NCBI RefSeq assembly: GCF_009695545.1
Contig: NZ_VUNS01000023.1
Location: forward strand, 17,381 to 81,380
Direction: 5' to 3'
Source of the DNA: Victivallis lenta
Lineage (GTDB): Bacteria; Verrucomicrobiota; Lentisphaeria; Victivallales; Victivallaceae
DNA: 64,000 nucleotides
Under the pieces are notes generated by a model. It was not told where the DNA came from. It saw nothing but the letters and a program-made list of their open reading frames with translations, and searched no databases. Positions 25,147 through 34,112 of the stretch are shown in pieces (position 1 is the stretch's first letter; each line of letters starts with the position of its first letter). Made by a program: the position numbers and the translations under genes.

Positions 25147-27189
25147 TCATATCTCTTCAATGCCTATTTGTTTCAGGTATTGATACGTCCCGTCGTAAAA
25201 CTCCGGCAGACGGGTGGCGTCATCGGGATTGCCTTCGGGAATGCAGAGCACCATGCCTTGACGCGCTCGCGTCAAAAGCACGCGATACGCGTTGATCTGA
25301 TAGGCTTTGCGTTCCGGCGCGCGGATATTCTGCCACTTGTTTCCAGTAAAAGAATAATTACCCCATCTCGTTCCCTGCCAACGCAAATCGCCATCCCAAA
25401 CCAAACACGTCCAGTCGAGTTCCAATCCCTGCACATCAAATTCCGAAGCGGCATCCTCCAGGAAAAGCGACGAACGAATATCCGTAATATCATCCAGGAA
25501 CCAATGCACGGTATCGGGTTTACATCGCACGTCGATCGCCAGCGGCCGCAAGCGTTGGGCCTGTGACGAAACCACCATGCCGTAGCGCTCCGTGCCGCGT
25601 TTCTGCCGCCGCAGCCATGCTTTGGCCTGATCCAGCGAACGGGTCAGCACAATCGGATATTTTCCTTCCAGCATCCGAAACCGTTCTTGTGCTTCGGGAA
25701 TATCGCCTTCCAACAGAAAATGAACAAAATTCGAAAGTTGTTCCGCCCGGAAGGAACGCATTGAGACCGCCAAATGTAAATCGCTGCTGCGTTCCAATCT
25801 GGAATTGGCTTGCAACAAATCTTCCAATTCGCCCTCGGCATACTCTTTGCCGGTCAACTCATCGGAGATAAACACATTCCAGTTGGGAAAGTTCGCATTG
25901 ATCGCCCGCAACCACTCGCCGATTCCTGCCTCCCCTGTATTGATTTCCTGTCCGCCGCCGACCAGACAAACGATAACGCCCCAGTCTTCACGCAAATTCA
26001 GCGACCAGATCAAAAACTCCGGTTCTGACATCGGGAAATCATGAATGCCTTGTTTGCGGCTCAGCCAATTTGCCAACTGTTGTTTGGTCCATGCCCGCTG
26101 TGCTTCGTCAAAAATCGCCACATGCTCGACTTCGGAATATCCATCATCCTGATGCTTGGTGACTTTCGCCGGATCAATTTCCAATACCCCGTCGCGAATC
26201 GGCTTCTTGAGCTTGTTCAATGTCTCGTTACGGTAATGATGCACGATTTGAATAAAGGATTTGACATCGCGCCGAGCCGTGGTGAGATTGTAACGAACGC
26301 CCGGATTACGTTCCTCTTCCTGCCGCTTCTTGTCGCGCGCCAGGGCTTCGCTCAACACCGAAACCAGCGGCTGATTGCCGGAGAGATATACTGCAAGGCT
26401 CTTTTTCTCAAACTGCCGAACCGCGATATTCAACCCGACCAGTGTTTTTCCCGCGCCGGGAACGCCGGTAACAAAACAGATGGATTTCTCGTGATTGGCC
26501 TGCGAGTGTTCAATCACGCGCATGACAAATTCGCTGGTACGCTGTAAATTCTCGCCGGAAGCTTCGCTGCGAGTAATATCCTCGACGGAATGATTCAAAT
26601 ACAAGGAGCTTGCCGCCTGAATGATGGTCGGCGTCGGCATGTAGCGACTATACCCCCAACGACTCAAATCGGCGTGCTTGCCATGTTCCTGTGTGATTTT
26701 GGCAATCACCTCACGAAGACCGCCGGCATTGCAGAGAATCGGCTCAAACACATGATCATCATAAAGACAAAATTCCTGCGTTGCAGAGGAATCCGGCGCT
26801 TCAGTGGCGATCAATACGGGAACAATGGTCAAGTCCCGACTGGCCTCATGGAAGTTTTTCAAATCGAGCGCATAATCCCAAACCTGCTCGGAATCCTGCC
26901 GGTAATAGACCTCCGCTCCGACCTTGAATTCCAGCGCAAAAACAATACCCTGAAACAAAAGAACCACATCAATACGCTTCCCCAGTCGTGGAATGGAATA
27001 TTCAAAAAGAATCTGTCCATCGGCCTTGTTTCGCAGAATCTCTTTGAGCATCTGAATCTCAAATTGCCACGCATTGCGTTGCAAATCCACGAGATCAAAC
27101 GAATTTTCCGCCGCCAAAGCCCCGAGAATCTCATTCTCGGAACTCCCGACAAAATTCGTTATGCTATCTGCGTAGAAATATCGATTCAC
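25147..27189 (-). CDS. Nuclease-helicase fusion of the DUF2075 type (putative defence protein)
   Basis: A 680-residue protein. Residues about 55-110 look like a PD-(D/E)xK nuclease: RIDVVLLFQGIVFALEFKVG gives the D...ExK pattern. An SF1-like DUF2075 helicase follows: Walker A TGVPGAGKTLVGLN near 245, Walker B VAIFDEAQRAW near 365, motif III-like VCLVGGGQEINTGE near 410, and a final INAYRVLLTRARQGMVL, the arginine-finger motif VI. Such proteins are frequent in bacterial defence islands; Schlafen-type proteins carry a related helicase. The GTG start at 27189 has AAGGA nine bases upstream. It is the last gene of a minus-strand series with the DUF262 gene and remnants. Its substrate and partners are unknown. 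Confidence 0.87.
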   Translation of the reverse strand: MNRYFYADSITNFVGSSENEILGALAAENSFDLVDLQRNAWQFEIQMLKEILRNKADGQILFEYSIPRLGKRIDVVLLFQGIVFALEFKVGAEVYYRQDSEQVWDYALDLKNFHEASRDLTIVPVLIATEAPDSSATQEFCLYDDHVFEPILCNAGGLREVIAKITQEHGKHADLSRWGYSRYMPTPTIIQAASSLYLNHSVEDITRSEASGENLQRTSEFVMRVIEHSQANHEKSICFVTGVPGAGKTLVGLNIAVRQFEKKSLAVYLSGNQPLVSVLSEALARDKKRQEEERNPGVRYNLTTARRDVKSFIQIVHHYRNETLNKLKKPIRDGVLEIDPAKVTKHQDDGYSEVEHVAIFDEAQRAWTKQQLANWLSRKQGIHDFPMSEPEFLIWSLNLREDWGVIVCLVGGGQEINTGEAGIGEWLRAINANFPNWNVFISDELTGKEYAEGELEDLLQANSRLERSSDLHLAVSMRSFRAEQLSNFVHFLLEGDIPEAQERFRMLEGKYPIVLTRSLDQAKAWLRRQKRGTERYGMVVSSQAQRLRPLAIDVRCKPDTVHWFLDDITDIRSSLFLEDAASEFDVQGLELDWTCLVWDGDLRWQGTRWGNYSFTGNKWQNIRAPERKAYQINAYRVLLTRARQGMVLCIPEGNPDDATRLPEFYDGTYQYLKQIGIEEI

Positions 27190-27201
27190 TGGTATTCGTC
27201 C

Positions 27202-27362
27202 TTATTCGTTCACGATTCCGCGGTCCTTCGGGTAGTTGGATCTTCCCCTGAAGTATTTGCCGGCATTCGCGCCACTTTTCGCCGGCCGGCAGCTCCTGCC
27301 TGCACCACACTCCGGACAAATTCGGTTCGACAGGCAGTTCTTTTTTCGATAATTTCCTTCAC
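27202..27362 (-). pseudogene. Remnant of a topoisomerase-type C4 zinc-ribbon protein
   Basis: On the minus strand one frame reads RICPECGA and later GKYFRGRSNYPKDRGIVNE before TAA, matching the pattern CPxCG...GxFxGCSNYPxC of topoisomerase-type zinc ribbons, but both second-pair cysteines are changed (to Arg and Asp). No start codon is at hand, and a different frame upstream (KAHAAHVKEIIEKR) looks coding, implying a frameshift. It lies between the DUF2075 and DUF262 genes. Such ribbons often end restriction-type nucleases. Confidence 0.42.
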
Positions 27363-27526
27363 ATGAGCAGCGTGAGCTTTTTTATTTTGAAATATATTGC
27401 TGATACAGCCGGAAATAATCGTATTTTACCTTTGACCGCCGGTTGCTTGAATATCCATGCGATCAAAAACGCGATACCGAAGATTACAAAGCTTTTATCA
27501 TATCTTCCTCTCAATCAAAAATACAA

Positions 27527-29317
27527 TTAGCCTTGACATAGTCTTTTATATGCTTTCTGAATAAGCTTTGCCATCAGAACTCGACGTTCTTTTAAGAATT
27601 CATTATACTCCATTGTATCGAACCCCTGCGGCAAAGCATGGTTTTCGCACATCAACTTAAAGTTATCTTCGCCAAGTTTTTGAATGAACTCATTGATATA
27701 ATCTGCCGGTGGACGGTCGGAAATAGCAATATTGGTCTGATAGTCTAAATAGGTATAGTTTGCAATTTGATTACGTTCGCGATCTGAATCAATACCAATA
27801 GATGTCAAATAATTCTTTGGAAAAATATGATGCTTGTCGACAGCATTTTTGTTGCCGTGGGCTCCTGGAAGTAAAAACATTGCAAGATGACTTGTGCTGA
27901 ACAACATAGGAATATTTAAAATATTTTGAGAAGCCAAATATGCATACCAATGAGGTGAAATCGCTGCCGACGACTCCAAATCTTTCGGCAAAGTGATTGC
28001 AAAGTAATCTTCCGTCAGGCGGGAATCAATCACAGAACTCAGGTAAGCCGCCAGCTCGTCTGCGTTTTTTAAAGTTTTCATATCAGCAAATAATTTTTCA
28101 GCATCTGTCTCTACTGACGAACTGAAATATGAGGTAACGCTTACCATAAAAAACCATCTTCTGAACAAAGAGCTTAACTTCTGATTTTCAAGATGGAATT
28201 CATATTTGGCAATTAAATAGAGAATATAACTAAATACAATTGAGTTATCGGCTGCAATCAATTTACTGCTGACATATCCGCCTTGTGCAATAATATTCAA
28301 AAAAGCATGCCAATTATTCAAATCGATGACAGTTGACAATGCCGCGCCGAATACAGCAAGATTTTCGTTACGCCGCTCTTCGGTAACAATGCCTGAATCC
28401 AAATCTTTTCCTCGCAATAACATATATGCGTATCTCAAGCGGGCGCGCTTAAATCCGACTCCAACAATCATACGAACCAAATGTACCGGTTCAACGATTA
28501 AAAGGTTGTTATAAGATGTTCCAGCGGCTGGAATATGAGACTTTTCACAGAAGGAATCAATTTTGTCCCGATCTTCTTTGGCATACACAGAGAGCAGAGT
28601 AAGAATGAAGTCGTTTTCATTCAGCTTCTGGCCCCCGGAATTCACCCGAACAAAAATTTCCGCAACCTCTTCTTCACTTGCGGAACGATAAATATCCAAT
28701 ACAGGAACCGGATATTTTTCCAATCCCAATAATTCATTCAATCGGTTTTCGATGAGATCCTCTTGTTCATCGGTTAAGATTGGAAGATTATTTTTTTCAT
28801 AACTTTCATTCAGTCGCTTAATATAAGCCCTGCGGAGTCTGGACAGCGTATTTTGCTCTTTGGCCAGAAATACAACGCTGAGATCGGAAATCCACTCCGG
28901 ATTGCGTTCATAAGCTACGCTCCAGTTTTCAAAACGATCAACTTCACGAAGCGGATTGTAACATATCTTGATATTGCGTTCTTTGAAATTCTTATCTTTA
29001 ACTTTTATTCCATACATGGTTGCGACTAGCGCCGTTAACCGTTGCTGGCCATCAATAATAAGACTTTTGGGCGATTTTAATTCTTTATCATTGAGTCCGA
29101 TATCTTCCATTTTGCTGGAATAGTTTTCGGGGGACTCCCACAGCATAATATACCCGATAGGGAACCCTTTGAGCATGGAATCATATAAATTTCTTACTTT
29201 TTCATTTGCCCATACAAATGGCCTCTGCAAATCCGGCAAGCCAATCCGGCCGAGCTTGATCTCTTTCAAGAGAAAATCCAGATCAATATTATGGGATTCA
29301 AAAATTTTATTTGCCAT
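27527..29317 (-). CDS. DUF262 domain protein, GmrSD-like (type IV restriction-like)
   Basis: A 596-residue protein. The N-terminal DUF262 domain shows LPDLQRPFVWANEKVRNLYD, GFPIGYIMLWE and the nucleotide-binding IDGQQRLTAL near residues 88-97. The C-terminal part holds an HNH-like motif VDKHHIFPKNYL near 508-519 followed by RNQIANYTYLD, as in DUF1524-type nucleases. GmrSD enzymes use these domains to cut modified phage DNA; this protein has both in one chain. All signature residues are present, so it looks intact. It is AT-rich. The ATG at 29317 lies 11 bases after the stop of a broken upstream frame, so it once formed an operon with it. A defence role is inferred from family and context. Confidence 0.87.
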   Translation of the reverse strand: MANKIFESHNIDLDFLLKEIKLGRIGLPDLQRPFVWANEKVRNLYDSMLKGFPIGYIMLWESPENYSSKMEDIGLNDKELKSPKSLIIDGQQRLTALVATMYGIKVKDKNFKERNIKICYNPLREVDRFENWSVAYERNPEWISDLSVVFLAKEQNTLSRLRRAYIKRLNESYEKNNLPILTDEQEDLIENRLNELLGLEKYPVPVLDIYRSASEEEVAEIFVRVNSGGQKLNENDFILTLLSVYAKEDRDKIDSFCEKSHIPAAGTSYNNLLIVEPVHLVRMIVGVGFKRARLRYAYMLLRGKDLDSGIVTEERRNENLAVFGAALSTVIDLNNWHAFLNIIAQGGYVSSKLIAADNSIVFSYILYLIAKYEFHLENQKLSSLFRRWFFMVSVTSYFSSSVETDAEKLFADMKTLKNADELAAYLSSVIDSRLTEDYFAITLPKDLESSAAISPHWYAYLASQNILNIPMLFSTSHLAMFLLPGAHGNKNAVDKHHIFPKNYLTSIGIDSDRERNQIANYTYLDYQTNIAISDRPPADYINEFIQKLGEDNFKLMCENHALPQGFDTMEYNEFLKERRVLMAKLIQKAYKRLCQG

Positions 29318-29327
29318 TAGTCATTTC

Positions 29328-29725
29328 TCATAAGTTAATAATCGCATCCTGAATGCACTGGCGGTCGTGCCAAATAGCGTCGAACCATTCTTTCAATTCC
29401 GCAATGTTTTCCGGTTCGTCAAAACCGGTACTCATAGCGTGCCGGATAGGGTTCACTAAACCAAGTCCGGAAGCAGTATACTGCTACGTTAAACGATTGC
29501 GCAATTTGCGTTCATCCGAATCGCCGACAAACGCCAGACGATCCAGGATATCCGCAGTTTATCAATGGACGGCAATACATTTTCGAGCATCTCAAGAGGA
29601 ACGGAAAACAATGCGGTAATGACAGAAAAACAGGAATTCTGCGGCAACCCTGTTGAAAGCAGTTCCCCCGCCTTGAGTCGTTTATGATTGATCAACTGCA
29701 TCATTGCCCTTGTATTTTCTCTCAA
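29328..29725 (-). pseudogene. Frameshifted and stop-interrupted gene upstream of the DUF262 gene
   Basis: Reading on the minus strand, one frame from about 29725 gives a coding-like stretch (ENTRAMMQLINHKRLKAGEL ... PLEMLENVLPSIDKLR), then the sense passes to another frame near 29560 (TADILDRLAFVGDSDERKLR), which meets an in-frame TAG and resumes (ASGLGLVNPIRHAMSTGFDE ... LKEWFDAIWHDRQCIQDA) to a TGA 11 bases before the DUF262 start. At least one frameshift and one stop are therefore present. The WFDxIW ending recalls the tails of PLD-like/helicase defence proteins, but the family is not established. Confidence 0.55.
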
Positions 29726-29788
29726 TAACAGCCCTGGCCTCTGAACAGTTCTTGTCCACTCGGCTCATCCATTTCCGGGAAGTCTGCA

Positions 29789-29952
29789 TTATTCCCCGGC
29801 CTTACCGGATTTGCCCCAGACATCGGCCTCATCTTTCTTGAACTTCCAGTAACGGCCGATACGGCGGCCTGGCATGCCTTTGCCTTCGGTCCATTTGTAA
29901 ATGGTCTCGCGGCAAGCACCAAGGTATTCCGCGCTTTCTACCGATCTTCCAT
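29789..29952 (-). pseudogene. Broken HTH (excisionase-type) regulator
   Basis: A minus-strand frame reads SVESAEYLGACRETIYKWTE then GKGMPGRRIGRYWKFKKDEA, a classical excisionase/HTH_17 domain seen as small regulators of restriction loci. There is no start codon in frame: the only nearby ATG (29952) runs into TAG after four codons, and a single-base shift after MEDR would join it to the domain. First in the minus-strand defence series, so loss of this gene may affect the others. Confidence 0.6.
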
Positions 29953-30206
29953 ATTATGACCTCAGCTCATCCATATAAAAACATATTTCAGCGCACTACT
30001 ATACTGCTAAAATATTGCACTTTATGGAAAATGCAAGCGTCTATATGGATTTGATAGTGATTTTTAGTAATTTTTAATTGATTCAAGAATTGTATGGGAT
30101 GATTTAAAAATAAAGAAGGCCCATTCTCGGAAAAGGAAAGTCGCAGAAACAGCACAAAGAGATAACATACAAAAAAGCCGGTCACATGACCGGCATAATC
30201 TTTCAA
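29953..30206. other. AT-rich spacer between defence island and tRNAs
   Basis: No gene. It contains GCCGGTCACATGACCGGC, a strong inverted repeat near 30178-30195 immediately downstream (minus strand) of tRNA-fMet, preceded there by TTTTTT, fitting a terminator of the tRNA transcript. Confidence 0.5.
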
Positions 30207-30281
30207 TGGTAGCGGGGAATGGAATCGAACCATTGACCTTCAGGTTATGAGCCTGACGAGCTGCCACTGCTCTACCCCGCG
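30207..30281 (-). tRNA. Initiator tRNA-fMet (CAT)
   Basis: 75 bases including encoded CCA. The anticodon loop is CTCATAA. The acceptor pair 1-72 is C with T, unpaired, the mark of a bacterial initiator. The anticodon stem is TCAGG/CCTGA, so only two of the three usual consecutive G-C pairs next to the loop remain (A-U at 29-41). The D-arm is short. It lies 9 bases before tRNA-His on the same strand. Confidence 0.9.
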
Positions 30282-30289
30282 CTGTAAAA

Positions 30290-30367
30290 TGGGGTGGTAG
30301 ACCGGACTTGAACCGGCGACCTCCTGGGCCACAACCAGGCGCTCTAACCAACTGAGCTACAACCACC
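30290..30367 (-). tRNA. tRNA-His (GTG)
   Basis: 78 bases including the extra G-1 opposite discriminator C73 and encoded CCA. Anticodon loop TTGTGGC gives GTG. The acceptor contains one T-T mismatch at 6-67. Forms a cluster with tRNA-fMet. Confidence 0.92.
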
Positions 30368-30421
30368 ATATCGGTTACGTTTTATGAATATACCCCCGAT
30401 TACGGAAAAATCAAGCTCAAA

Positions 30422-30460
30422 TTGCCGGAAAGATCGGATATTTTACGATTTTTCCGGCAA
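30422..30460 (-). terminator. Putative terminator of the htrA-like gene
   Basis: TTGCCGGAAAGATCG paired with CGATTTTTCCGGCAA, a long stem with a small loop, 30 bases after the protease stop. The T-run on the minus strand is short, so efficiency is uncertain. Confidence 0.5.
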
Positions 30461-30489
30461 AATCACCCGAAATCCTCCGGCAACCGGCT

Positions 30490-31662
30490 TCAGAGAGCGT
30501 CCCGGACCGCGTAAATGTCCTGCCGCCCTCCGGCTCCGCGACGAAACCAGTTGGCCGGCGCCTGCTCAAGTTTCACCTTGACCTCACGCGTTTCTCCGGA
30601 GCGGCGGAGCTGCAGCGTCACCTCATCCCCGGGCGCAGCGGAGAAAATCCGGCTCTGCAGATCCCCCGGACCATTGACCGGTTCGCCGCCGACGGCGAGA
30701 ATCACGTCGCCGCGCTGCAGCACCTGAGCCGCCGGAGAGTCACGGTAGATCTGCGCGACCGCCACACCGGATTCAAGCTTCAGCCGCGTCCTGACCTCAC
30801 GCGGAATCGGCTCGAAAAGAACACCGAGCCACGGCCGCCTGACCTGTCCGTGCCGGATCATCTCCTCCGCCACGTGCTTCGCCAGATCCGCGCTGATCGC
30901 GAAACTGATGCCGATGCTGCCGCCCGAAGGCGACAGGATGAAGTCGTTGACCCCGATCACCTCACCCGCCAGATTCAGCAGCGGACCGCCGGAATTGCCG
31001 GGGTTGATCGACGCATCGGTCTGGATATAGCTCTCATGCAAATTTACCCCGACTCCGCGCCGTTTCATGCCGGAAACCACCCCCACCGTAACCGTACGCG
31101 ACAGGCTGAACGGCGCACCGATCGCAATCGCCCAATGGCCGATTTTCACCCGGTCGATATCGGCGAACTTCAGCACGTCGAATTTCCGGTCGCCGTCGAT
31201 CTTGAGCAATGCGAGGTCGGAGGGGGGATCGACCCCGACCACCTTCGCGTCGAACTCCGACCCGTCGTTCGTGGTCACGAAAAACGAATCCTGGTCGCGC
31301 ACGACATGGAAATTGGTCAGAATATAGCCGTCCTCGCGGACAAAAAAGCCGGACCCCTGCCCGCTCGGGACATCCTTGTACTCGACCCGGCTCCGATAGT
31401 AATCGATCGGCGAAAGCACTCCCACGCGCTTCTGCGACGTGATCAGCACGACACCCGGCATCACTTTCTCGACGGCGCCGGCGAATTCCTCCTGCAGCTC
31501 CGCCGCCGCTCCGCTCAACGATACTGCGGCGGGCTCCGGCTCCGGCGGAACCGGGGAAGCCGCCGCGGCCGTCTCCGGAAATCCCTTCACAATACCCAGC
31601 GTCAGAAGCGTTCCGGCGCAGGCGGCGCAGAACGCGGTCACATATAAAGTCCGGTCTCTCAT
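30490..31662 (-). CDS. HtrA/DegP-family serine protease
   Basis: About 390 residues. An N-terminal hydrophobic segment (TLYVTAFCAACAGTLLTLGI, residues 6-25) is a signal anchor, placing the protease in the periplasm. The trypsin-like triad is complete: H119 in ILTNFHVV, D149 in PSDLALLK, S224 in NPGNSGGPL. One PDZ domain follows (about 275-365: GVAVAQIYRDSPAAQVLQRG, GDVILAVGGEPV). DegP has two PDZ domains, so this resembles DegS or DO-like quality-control proteases with one. The ATG at 31662 is preferred over 31683 (GGGAGGA is 12 bases upstream); a TTG between them is possible. It follows the tail-specific protease gene on the same strand after a terminator. Confidence 0.93.
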   Translation of the reverse strand: MRDRTLYVTAFCAACAGTLLTLGIVKGFPETAAAASPVPPEPEPAAVSLSGAAAELQEEFAGAVEKVMPGVVLITSQKRVGVLSPIDYYRSRVEYKDVPSGQGSGFFVREDGYILTNFHVVRDQDSFFVTTNDGSEFDAKVVGVDPPSDLALLKIDGDRKFDVLKFADIDRVKIGHWAIAIGAPFSLSRTVTVGVVSGMKRRGVGVNLHESYIQTDASINPGNSGGPLLNLAGEVIGVNDFILSPSGGSIGISFAISADLAKHVAEEMIRHGQVRRPWLGVLFEPIPREVRTRLKLESGVAVAQIYRDSPAAQVLQRGDVILAVGGEPVNGPGDLQSRIFSAAPGDEVTLQLRRSGETREVKVKLEQAPANWFRRGAGGRQDIYAVRDAL

Positions 31663-31753
31663 TGTCAAGCTCGATCCTCCCATTTCAATATCGATTATTT
31701 ATGACAATCTATAATGATCCGGACGAAAATCAACGTCGAAAAACCGCAAAACA

Positions 31754-31802
31754 GACAAAAAAATCCCGAAAGCCGCTCCGTTCCCCGGAGACGGTTTTCG
31801 GG
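31754..31802 (-). terminator. Rho-independent terminator after prc
   Basis: On the minus strand CCCGAAAACCGTCTCCG pairs with CGGAGCGGCTTTCGGG around a short loop and is followed by ATTTTTTTG. It lies 20 bases after the prc stop. Confidence 0.85.
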
Positions 31803-31821
31803 ATTGCAGTCAACCGCAGCG

Positions 31822-33924
31822 TTACTTGAGCGCGGCGAAGTCGGAGGCGATATTCACGGCCTCGTCGAGAACCGGATCGCTGTTCTTCTTCTTTCCGTCG
31901 GCGGTACGGTCCAGATAGATCTTCTCCGCCTCGTCCTGAAGCTGCTTTTCCTCCTTGTACTCTTTCCAGCGCACCTCTTCATTCAGGGAGACGCTCTTTT
32001 TGTCCTTGTACTTGTTGTACATCTCAAGCTTCTTGCGGAACGCGCTGTATTCGGGGTCCGCCGCGACCCGCGCCTGCGACGCCGCCCTGAGCTTTTCGAC
32101 CTTCGCCGCGAAGTCCGGCGTATAGGAGCCGGCCTTGACCGGTTTGACCGAATCCCACGGCAGGTGGTTGTTCATGAACATCTCGCCGATCTCCATCTGA
32201 TCGGTCAGCGACGGCAGACGGATATCCGAAGCAATGCCGAGCTGCTGCACGGAACCGCCCGACGTCCGGAAGAACATCGCCGTCTCATAGGTGGCGGAAC
32301 CGGCCTGGAACTCCTCGCCGATGAACTTCAGATAACGGTCGAGCGGAACCACGTCGAGCACGGTCCCCTTCCCGAACGTGCGGCTGTCGCCGACGACGAC
32401 TCCGCGCTCGCTGTCGCGGATCGCGGCAGTGAAAATTTCGGCCGCCGAAGCGGAAAGCTTGCTGGTCAGAACAACCAGCGGCCCGGCATAGGCCTGATCG
32501 CCGTCGTCATCCTCCTTGACCTGAATCGGCTTGTTCGGGCTGCGGATCTGCACGACCGGACCGGACGGAATGAAGAGTCCGGTCAGCGTGATCGCCTCCG
32601 GCAGGCTGCCGCCGCCGTTGCGCCGCAGGTCCATCACGACCGCATCGACCTTCTGTTTCCTGAAATCCTCGAGAATGCGACGGACGTCGCGGGTGCAGCT
32701 CTTGAAATTCGGGTCGCCTTTCATGGCCGCATCGAAATCCATGTAGAAGCCGGGCAGATTGATGATGCCGACCCTGCGCTCAACGCCGTCGGCCCCCTTG
32801 ACCGTCCTGACCTCCCCCTTCGCCTCACTGTCGACGAGCACGATCTTGTCGCGGGTGATGGTGACGGTTTCGGGAACCGCGCTGCGCCCCTTCTCACCCG
32901 GCAGGATCGTCAGAGTGACCTTCGTCTTCTCGGGGCCGCGGATCAGGCGGACCGCCTTGGTCAGCGGCATGTCGATCACATCCACCGGCTCGCCGTTCTC
33001 CTGGGCGACGGCGATGATGCGGTCTTCGACCTTCAGCCTCCCGTCCCGCGCGGCGGGACCGCCCGGCGTCAGGGCGACGATCTTGATGTAGCCGCCGTCG
33101 CTCGACAGCGTCGCGCCGATGCCGGAGAGCGAGAGGTTCATCGACATCTCGAAATCCTCCTCCTGCTTCGGCGGGTAGAAGTTCGAATGCGGACCGTACA
33201 CCTGCGCGAGCGAGTTCAGATAGATGCCGAGAATATCGACGCGGTCCTTCTGCTGGATATCGTTGTTGATGTCGCGGAGGCGCGACAGAACCTTCTCCGC
33301 CGGATTCCGGATCTCCCACTTCGCCGCGGCGGCGTTTTCCCGCTCCTCGCCGGAGGCTTTTTCCGGCTGCTTCGCGCGCTCCTCCTCCTGCACGCGGTTC
33401 ATGAGCCGGTAGGCGAGGACGTCGTTCTTCAGCCGCAGATACCAGAGCTTTTCGAGCTCGGCGCGGTCTTTCGCGCGCGGCGCCTTGGTGCGGTCGAGCA
33501 TGAAGCTCTCGTCGAGCGTGAAATCAAACGGCTCCTTCAGCCGTTTTTCGGCGAAGGCGCGGAACTCGCCGTTCCGGGTGCGGAAACAGTCGTAAACCTT
33601 GAAGGCAAACGAGCTGTCGCCGGATTGAAGCTGCCTGCAGAGCAAATCCCGGTCGGCGGAGAACTTCGCAACATCCTCCTCCGTGAAATAGATCTTCGCC
33701 GGGTCGAGCTCATCGAGATACTCGTCGAACAGCTGCTTCGACAGCCCGGCGTCGAGCGCCTGCTGCCGGTAGTGGTTCCGCGACAGAAGCTGCGCCATGA
33801 TGCGGGTGATCAGCGCGAGCTCCTTGTCTCCGTATTCATTTCCCTTCGCCGGAGCCGCCGAAACCGTCAGCCCGGCGGCGAACAAAACAAAAGCAAGCAA
33901 CAGCTGCAGAAATTTTCTGCTCAT
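31822..33924 (-). CDS. prc: Tail-specific (C-terminal processing) protease Prc/Tsp
   Basis: A 700-residue periplasmic protease that trims proteins from the C-terminus. Signal peptide MSRKFLQLLLAFVLFAAGLT with cleavage near AAP. A PDZ domain (about 235-330: LSLSGIGATLSSDGGYIKIV and AARDGRLKVEDRIIAV) precedes the S41 core: AVVMDLRRNGGGSLPEA near 430, catalytic Ser in SKLSASAAEIF near 489 and Lys in SRTFGKGTV near 519. The C-terminal DUF3340-like segment is shortened relative to E. coli Tsp but total length is similar. Upstream of an HtrA protease on the same strand: a periplasmic quality-control pair, although a strong terminator separates them. Confidence 0.95.
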   Translation of the reverse strand: MSRKFLQLLLAFVLFAAGLTVSAAPAKGNEYGDKELALITRIMAQLLSRNHYRQQALDAGLSKQLFDEYLDELDPAKIYFTEEDVAKFSADRDLLCRQLQSGDSSFAFKVYDCFRTRNGEFRAFAEKRLKEPFDFTLDESFMLDRTKAPRAKDRAELEKLWYLRLKNDVLAYRLMNRVQEEERAKQPEKASGEERENAAAAKWEIRNPAEKVLSRLRDINNDIQQKDRVDILGIYLNSLAQVYGPHSNFYPPKQEEDFEMSMNLSLSGIGATLSSDGGYIKIVALTPGGPAARDGRLKVEDRIIAVAQENGEPVDVIDMPLTKAVRLIRGPEKTKVTLTILPGEKGRSAVPETVTITRDKIVLVDSEAKGEVRTVKGADGVERRVGIINLPGFYMDFDAAMKGDPNFKSCTRDVRRILEDFRKQKVDAVVMDLRRNGGGSLPEAITLTGLFIPSGPVVQIRSPNKPIQVKEDDDGDQAYAGPLVVLTSKLSASAAEIFTAAIRDSERGVVVGDSRTFGKGTVLDVVPLDRYLKFIGEEFQAGSATYETAMFFRTSGGSVQQLGIASDIRLPSLTDQMEIGEMFMNNHLPWDSVKPVKAGSYTPDFAAKVEKLRAASQARVAADPEYSAFRKKLEMYNKYKDKKSVSLNEEVRWKEYKEEKQLQDEAEKIYLDRTADGKKKNSDPVLDEAVNIASDFAALK

Positions 33925-34112
33925 TACAAAACACCCCCTGTTTTATGCATCAGCACTCCTTGTTGTCAAGACAAATAACTTACAGGATAAAATAACACGT
34001 TTCACCGGAAAATAAAGGTTCAAAAAACGCAACTTGCTTTTTTTTTTCATTTCCGGGGTTATATTACTCCAGAAGAAATCAATGCAAAGCACTTGGGGAA
34101 GATACGGATATC

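Noticed and set aside
30064..30369. 101-codon frame beginning MVVVAQLVRAPGCGPGGRRF on the minus strand
   Set aside because: It is the well-known false protein read through tRNA-His and tRNA-fMet; no ribosome site.
31714..33978. 754-codon frame opposite prc
   Set aside because: Shadow of the GC-rich tail-specific protease gene; arginine/leucine-rich with no domain.
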